NCBI GenBank assembly: GCA_019925795.1
Contig: CM034310.1
Location: 11,743,690 to 11,807,689 of the forward strand
DNA from: Dendrobium chrysotoxum
Lineage: Eukaryota > Streptophyta > Magnoliopsida > Asparagales > Orchidaceae
Direction of reading: 5' to 3'
Length of the DNA stretch: 64,000 nt
Below are positions 61,185 to 64,000 of this stretch, one piece after another. The stretch's first letter is position 1, and each line of letters opens with the position of its first letter. The notes beneath the pieces are model-generated. The model was not told the DNA's origin and searched no databases. It was given only the letters and a program-made list of their open reading frames with translations. The position numbers were made by a program, and so were the translations under genes.

Positions 61185-63272
61185 TTACTCAATCATCTCC
61201 TTCTTCCTCTTCCTAGGGAGCTCCACATACGATCTCATCTTGCTGATTCCCTTCTCAAGCTGCTCCAGGTTGTACCTATATCTGTTGGCCTTCGGCAACA
61301 ATGGCTTAATACCTGCAGTGAAAGGTAATGGCTGCTTGAATCCCATCCTACTCTGCTTACAAGTAGGCTTAATATTTCCAACAGGTTCATTAACCTTGTT
61401 GAAATCCACCTGGTTGGGGATATTCAACAACTGTTTGATGCCTCTATTCTCAAAATTTTTTGCTTGTGGACGATTCATCCTCCTCCTACGAGGGGGGACT
61501 TGAATCCACGGTCACAACAGCTCGTCCTCCTCCTGCAGGTTTCCCTCCCTCCCAACAGAGGTCTCTCCTTTAGTTTGCAATCCCACAACATCCTTATCAA
61601 TCTCCTTGCTAACAGCAGCTTTCCGCAGAGTATCGCCTTCCACTTTAATAACAGACGTACCACCCTTCCTAGATTCCTCCTAAATCTGCTTCCCAACTTC
61701 TGACTGGAAAAAAGAAGTGCTAGCCTTCATTGAGACCTCCACGTTTTGCTTCCCAATTCCTTCCGAGAATTGTTCTTGTCTTCCTTCCCCTAGACCACCC
61801 TGTTTGCCCTGTTCCATCCGTGAGGTCCTTGAAGGACATTGCTCTCTACGATGCCCAAGCTTCCCACAGCCATAACAAAGAAGGCCAAAGCCTTCATATT
61901 CCACCTTCTGATAAAACCTGCCATCCAAGCCATTGACCCATATCCCAGGTAGCAACTTGTTAGCAAGATTCATTCTAACACATACCCGAGCATACTCCCT
62001 TCTACCCCAATTCCCTGTTTGAGCATCAATCCAGAGAGGAACGCCAACTCTTGACGCAATTCTAGAGATATTACAAAGGTCCCAATACTATAATGGAAGA
62101 TTAATCAGCCGTATCCAAACAGGAGAAGACAAACCTTCCATGGAAGCAGGGGAAAAGCTTGGCGTCCACCTATCTAATCCAACAATGTTACCTCCAATGA
62201 ACCAAGGACCTCCACACAAGACAGCGTCCCTGGCTTCCACCGATGAGAATACACACACGAAACAATCAAATCCCATAGTTGTCAACTGGAATTCCCCATA
62301 TCTTCTCCACTGCCGTTGTATCTCAGCTTTCAACAGGTAGAAGGACACTTTCCGTCCCAGAATCTTCCCAACAACAGCTCTGTTCAGCATCACCATATTC
62401 GCCTGAACACGCTCCAGATCAAGGTCAATAGCAAAGCCATCAGAAGAAATGTCCTTAACGTCATCCACATTGTGAATTGGAATGTGTTCCGGTTTCCTCC
62501 ACGCATTCCCTAATCCAACCGGGACAGTGAAGCTTCGATTCACACTCTTCCCCTTGAGGCCATCCTGTATTCCAGCAGTTTTGCCTAAATCGGCATTACC
62601 ACAAGCATCCAATGTGCTTTCCATAGGATTTTTCATTTCACCACGAATGGGATCAATGCCATTCACACCTACGTAATTGACTCCATCTACTCGGCTACCA
62701 GAAACAGGACAGTATTCCTCCATAATCTCATTCTCTGCAATAAACTTCTTCAAGTCAGATAGATCGTTACATACCTCCATTACATTATCCATCTTAGCCA
62801 TTGTAGAATCAGCATCGATCTCATCCATCTCCATTCCACATTTCCGAACAGCAATCTCAACCTCTTCCTCAACATCCATTTCGTTGAATGTCGGATTATT
62901 AACAAATCTCAAATCCGATTTCAGTTTCTGTTCTTCATCTAAAGTGGGAGAGGCATCCACCACTTTGATTCCCACTGCTCGAGTCGGGCCAAATCCTCCC
63001 TTCGCAGTCTGTTGCACCATTTTGGAATCCAGAGTGCGAGATCTGCTCTCCCGTCTTCCTTCCAACGAACTATCCGATACCATTTTACCAGCATCCCGAG
63101 CTTTCCCCTTGGATCTAACCACCGAAGTCTGCCCGGGAGAATGCTCTCCAGCCTTCTTAGAACCTCCCGATCCAACACTAGAACTCCTCCGATCCGACTC
63201 TCCACCTCCAACAGCACCGTTCCCTCCACCCCCACCGGAGCGGGGAGGTGACCTTCGGTCACTCCCCGCCAT
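61185..63272 (-). pseudogene. LINE ORF1: DUF4283 RNA-binding-type protein with CCHC knuckle
   Basis: The chosen start is the ATG at 63272 (MAGSDRRSP), because upstream codons lie in GA repeat and 5' UTR. A single frame runs 696 codons to the stop at 61185, with three in-frame stops: TAG at 62090-62088, TAG at 61682-61680 and TGA at 61514-61512. The N-terminus is Ser/Gly/Arg-rich and low complexity. The middle is a DUF4283-like domain (from about 62400; AEIQRQWRRYGEFQL, AVLCGGPWFIGG, WIRLINLPL). Then comes a zinc knuckle CYGCGKLGHRREQC near 61850, and a basic C-terminus (PRKRKKE). ORF1 proteins of plant L1 elements bind the element RNA. Confidence 0.9.
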
Positions 63273-63325
63273 CGACAGCACTTCCCACTCAAATCGCACC
63301 AAAATCGCCTCCACACACCGAGAGC

Positions 63326-63441
63326 AATGAGCGCAGAGAGAGGATGAGAGGCGAGAGAGGGAGAGAGAGAGAGGGAGATAGAAATAATGAGAGAAGGAGA
63401 GAGAGGGAGAATTATGGAGAATTAGAAATAATGAGAGAGGG

Positions 63442-63494
<53 letters not shown>

Positions 63495-63602
63495 ATGGAG
63501 AATTAGAAATAATGAGAGAGGGAGAGAGAGATAGATCAAGAGAGAGAAAGAGAGAAAGAGGGAGATTGAGCAAGAGGGAGAGTGATGGAGAATTAGAAAT
63601 AA

Positions 63603-63649
<47 letters not shown>

Positions 63650-63680
63650 GCAAGAGGGAGAGTGATGGAGAATTAGAAAT

Positions 63681-63740
<60 letters not shown>

Positions 63741-63935
63741 GGAGAGAGAGAGAGAGAGAAAGAGAGAGATAGAGCAAAAGGGATAATGATGAAAAATTAG
63801 AAATAATGAGAGAGGGAGCGAGAGAGGGAGGGAGAGGGAGGAAGAGGGAATACGATGGTGAATTAGAAATAAAGAGAGGGACAAGAGAGAGAGAAAGAGA
63901 GCAAGAGAGAGATAAGAAGGTTGAATGATGGAAAA
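63326..63935 (+). repeat. GA-rich array, right of LINE
   Basis: (GA)n tracts with the agaattagaaataatgagag word, the same type as 56832-56975. A long pure GA run lies at about 63685-63736. Plus-strand frames give R/E-rich peptides and are not genes. Confidence 0.92.
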
Positions 63936-64000
63936 TTAGGGTTTAGGGCTTTTAGGGTTTAGGGTTTATGTTTTTTTTTTAGTTTTAGGGTTTTAGGGTT
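63936..64000. repeat. Telomere-type repeat (TTTAGGG) at window end
   Basis: ttagggtttagggcttttagggtttagggttt and further copies run to the last base. The G-rich strand is on plus, opposite to the block at 1-4046. The array probably continues beyond the window. Confidence 0.9.

Larger units (their letters stand above)
56976..63325 (-). mobile_element. Nearly full-length L1-type LINE in GA-array DNA
   Basis: About 6.35 kb with 5' UTR, ORF1, ORF2 and a short 3' UTR ending near gcaaaatgcacacgttcagc (minus strand). No clear poly(A) is left. GA arrays of the same type lie on both sides. A weak candidate target duplication is aatgagagc (56971-56979) and aatgagcgc (63326-63334), 8 of 9 bases. It is much better preserved than the LINE at 4047-8559, with a YADD box and only a few disabling changes, so it is the younger copy. 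The two differ clearly in sequence and belong to different subfamilies. Confidence 0.92.

Noticed and set aside
62677..63330. 217-codon plus-strand frame
   Set aside because: Antisense shadow of LINE ORF1, which has clear DUF4283 and zinc-knuckle features on minus.
1..64000. tRNA, rRNA or snRNA genes
   Set aside because: No cloverleaf with A/B boxes and no rRNA-like block noticed. The only tRNA-related words are copia primer sites.

Overview
The window looks like repeat-dominated nuclear DNA from a flowering plant. Three things point there: degenerate plant-type telomere repeats (CCCTAAA), L1-type LINEs whose ORF2 ends in an RNase H domain, and Ty1/copia elements primed by a TGGTATCAGAG site complementary to initiator Met-tRNA. 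I found no intact host gene, no tRNA or rRNA gene, and no CRISPR-like locus. Every coding stretch I recognise belongs to a retroelement, and all of them are broken. I cannot name the species.

Layout. 1-4046 and 8574-9060 are degenerate CCCTAAA repeats, split by a 5'-truncated LINE (4047-8559) that keeps a poly(A) tail and a near-perfect 15-bp target-site duplication. 9061-11283 is a minus-strand copia fragment (start of gag, primer site, complete 1.5-kb LTR). 11284-15113 is a 51-bp satellite. 15114-23409 is a plus-strand copia element, probably Maximus/SIRE-like: 1.93-kb 5' LTR, broken gag-pro-int-RT-RH, a clean deletion of the integrase core, a SINE fragment with a 16-bp duplication, and the start of the 3' LTR. 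23410-26063 is non-coding LTR-type debris. 26064-37262 is the same 51-bp satellite in the opposite orientation, interrupted by a partial LTR (28663-29900) and by an island with a Ty3/gypsy integrase scrap (35524-36231).

37263-38856 and 39619-46416 hold diverged direct copies of a non-coding long-repeat element. 50437-56331 is an inverted copy of 40601-46416. Together these make a large inverted repeat with arms of about 5.8 kb around a 4-kb purine-rich GA array (46417-50436). The arms have their own internal tandem repeats: about 79 bp in the left, about 174 bp in the right. Two 500-base N gaps (38857-39356, 56332-56831) each adjoin GA-array sequence. 56976-63325 is a nearly full-length minus-strand LINE inserted in GA-array DNA. 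It has ORF1 in one frame with three stop codons, and ORF2 with endonuclease, RT, zinc-binding and RNase H regions separated by frameshifts. The window ends in TTTAGGG-type repeats (63936-64000), oriented opposite to those at the left end.

The parts do not form a working pathway. The window is a nested record of insertion, truncation, satellite expansion and inverted duplication. The most unusual points are the 17-codon-periodic 51-bp satellite tied to LTR junctions, arrays of palindromes in the copia LTRs, hairpin repeats after pol, the large inverted repeat with a GA core, and outward-facing telomere-type repeats at both ends.
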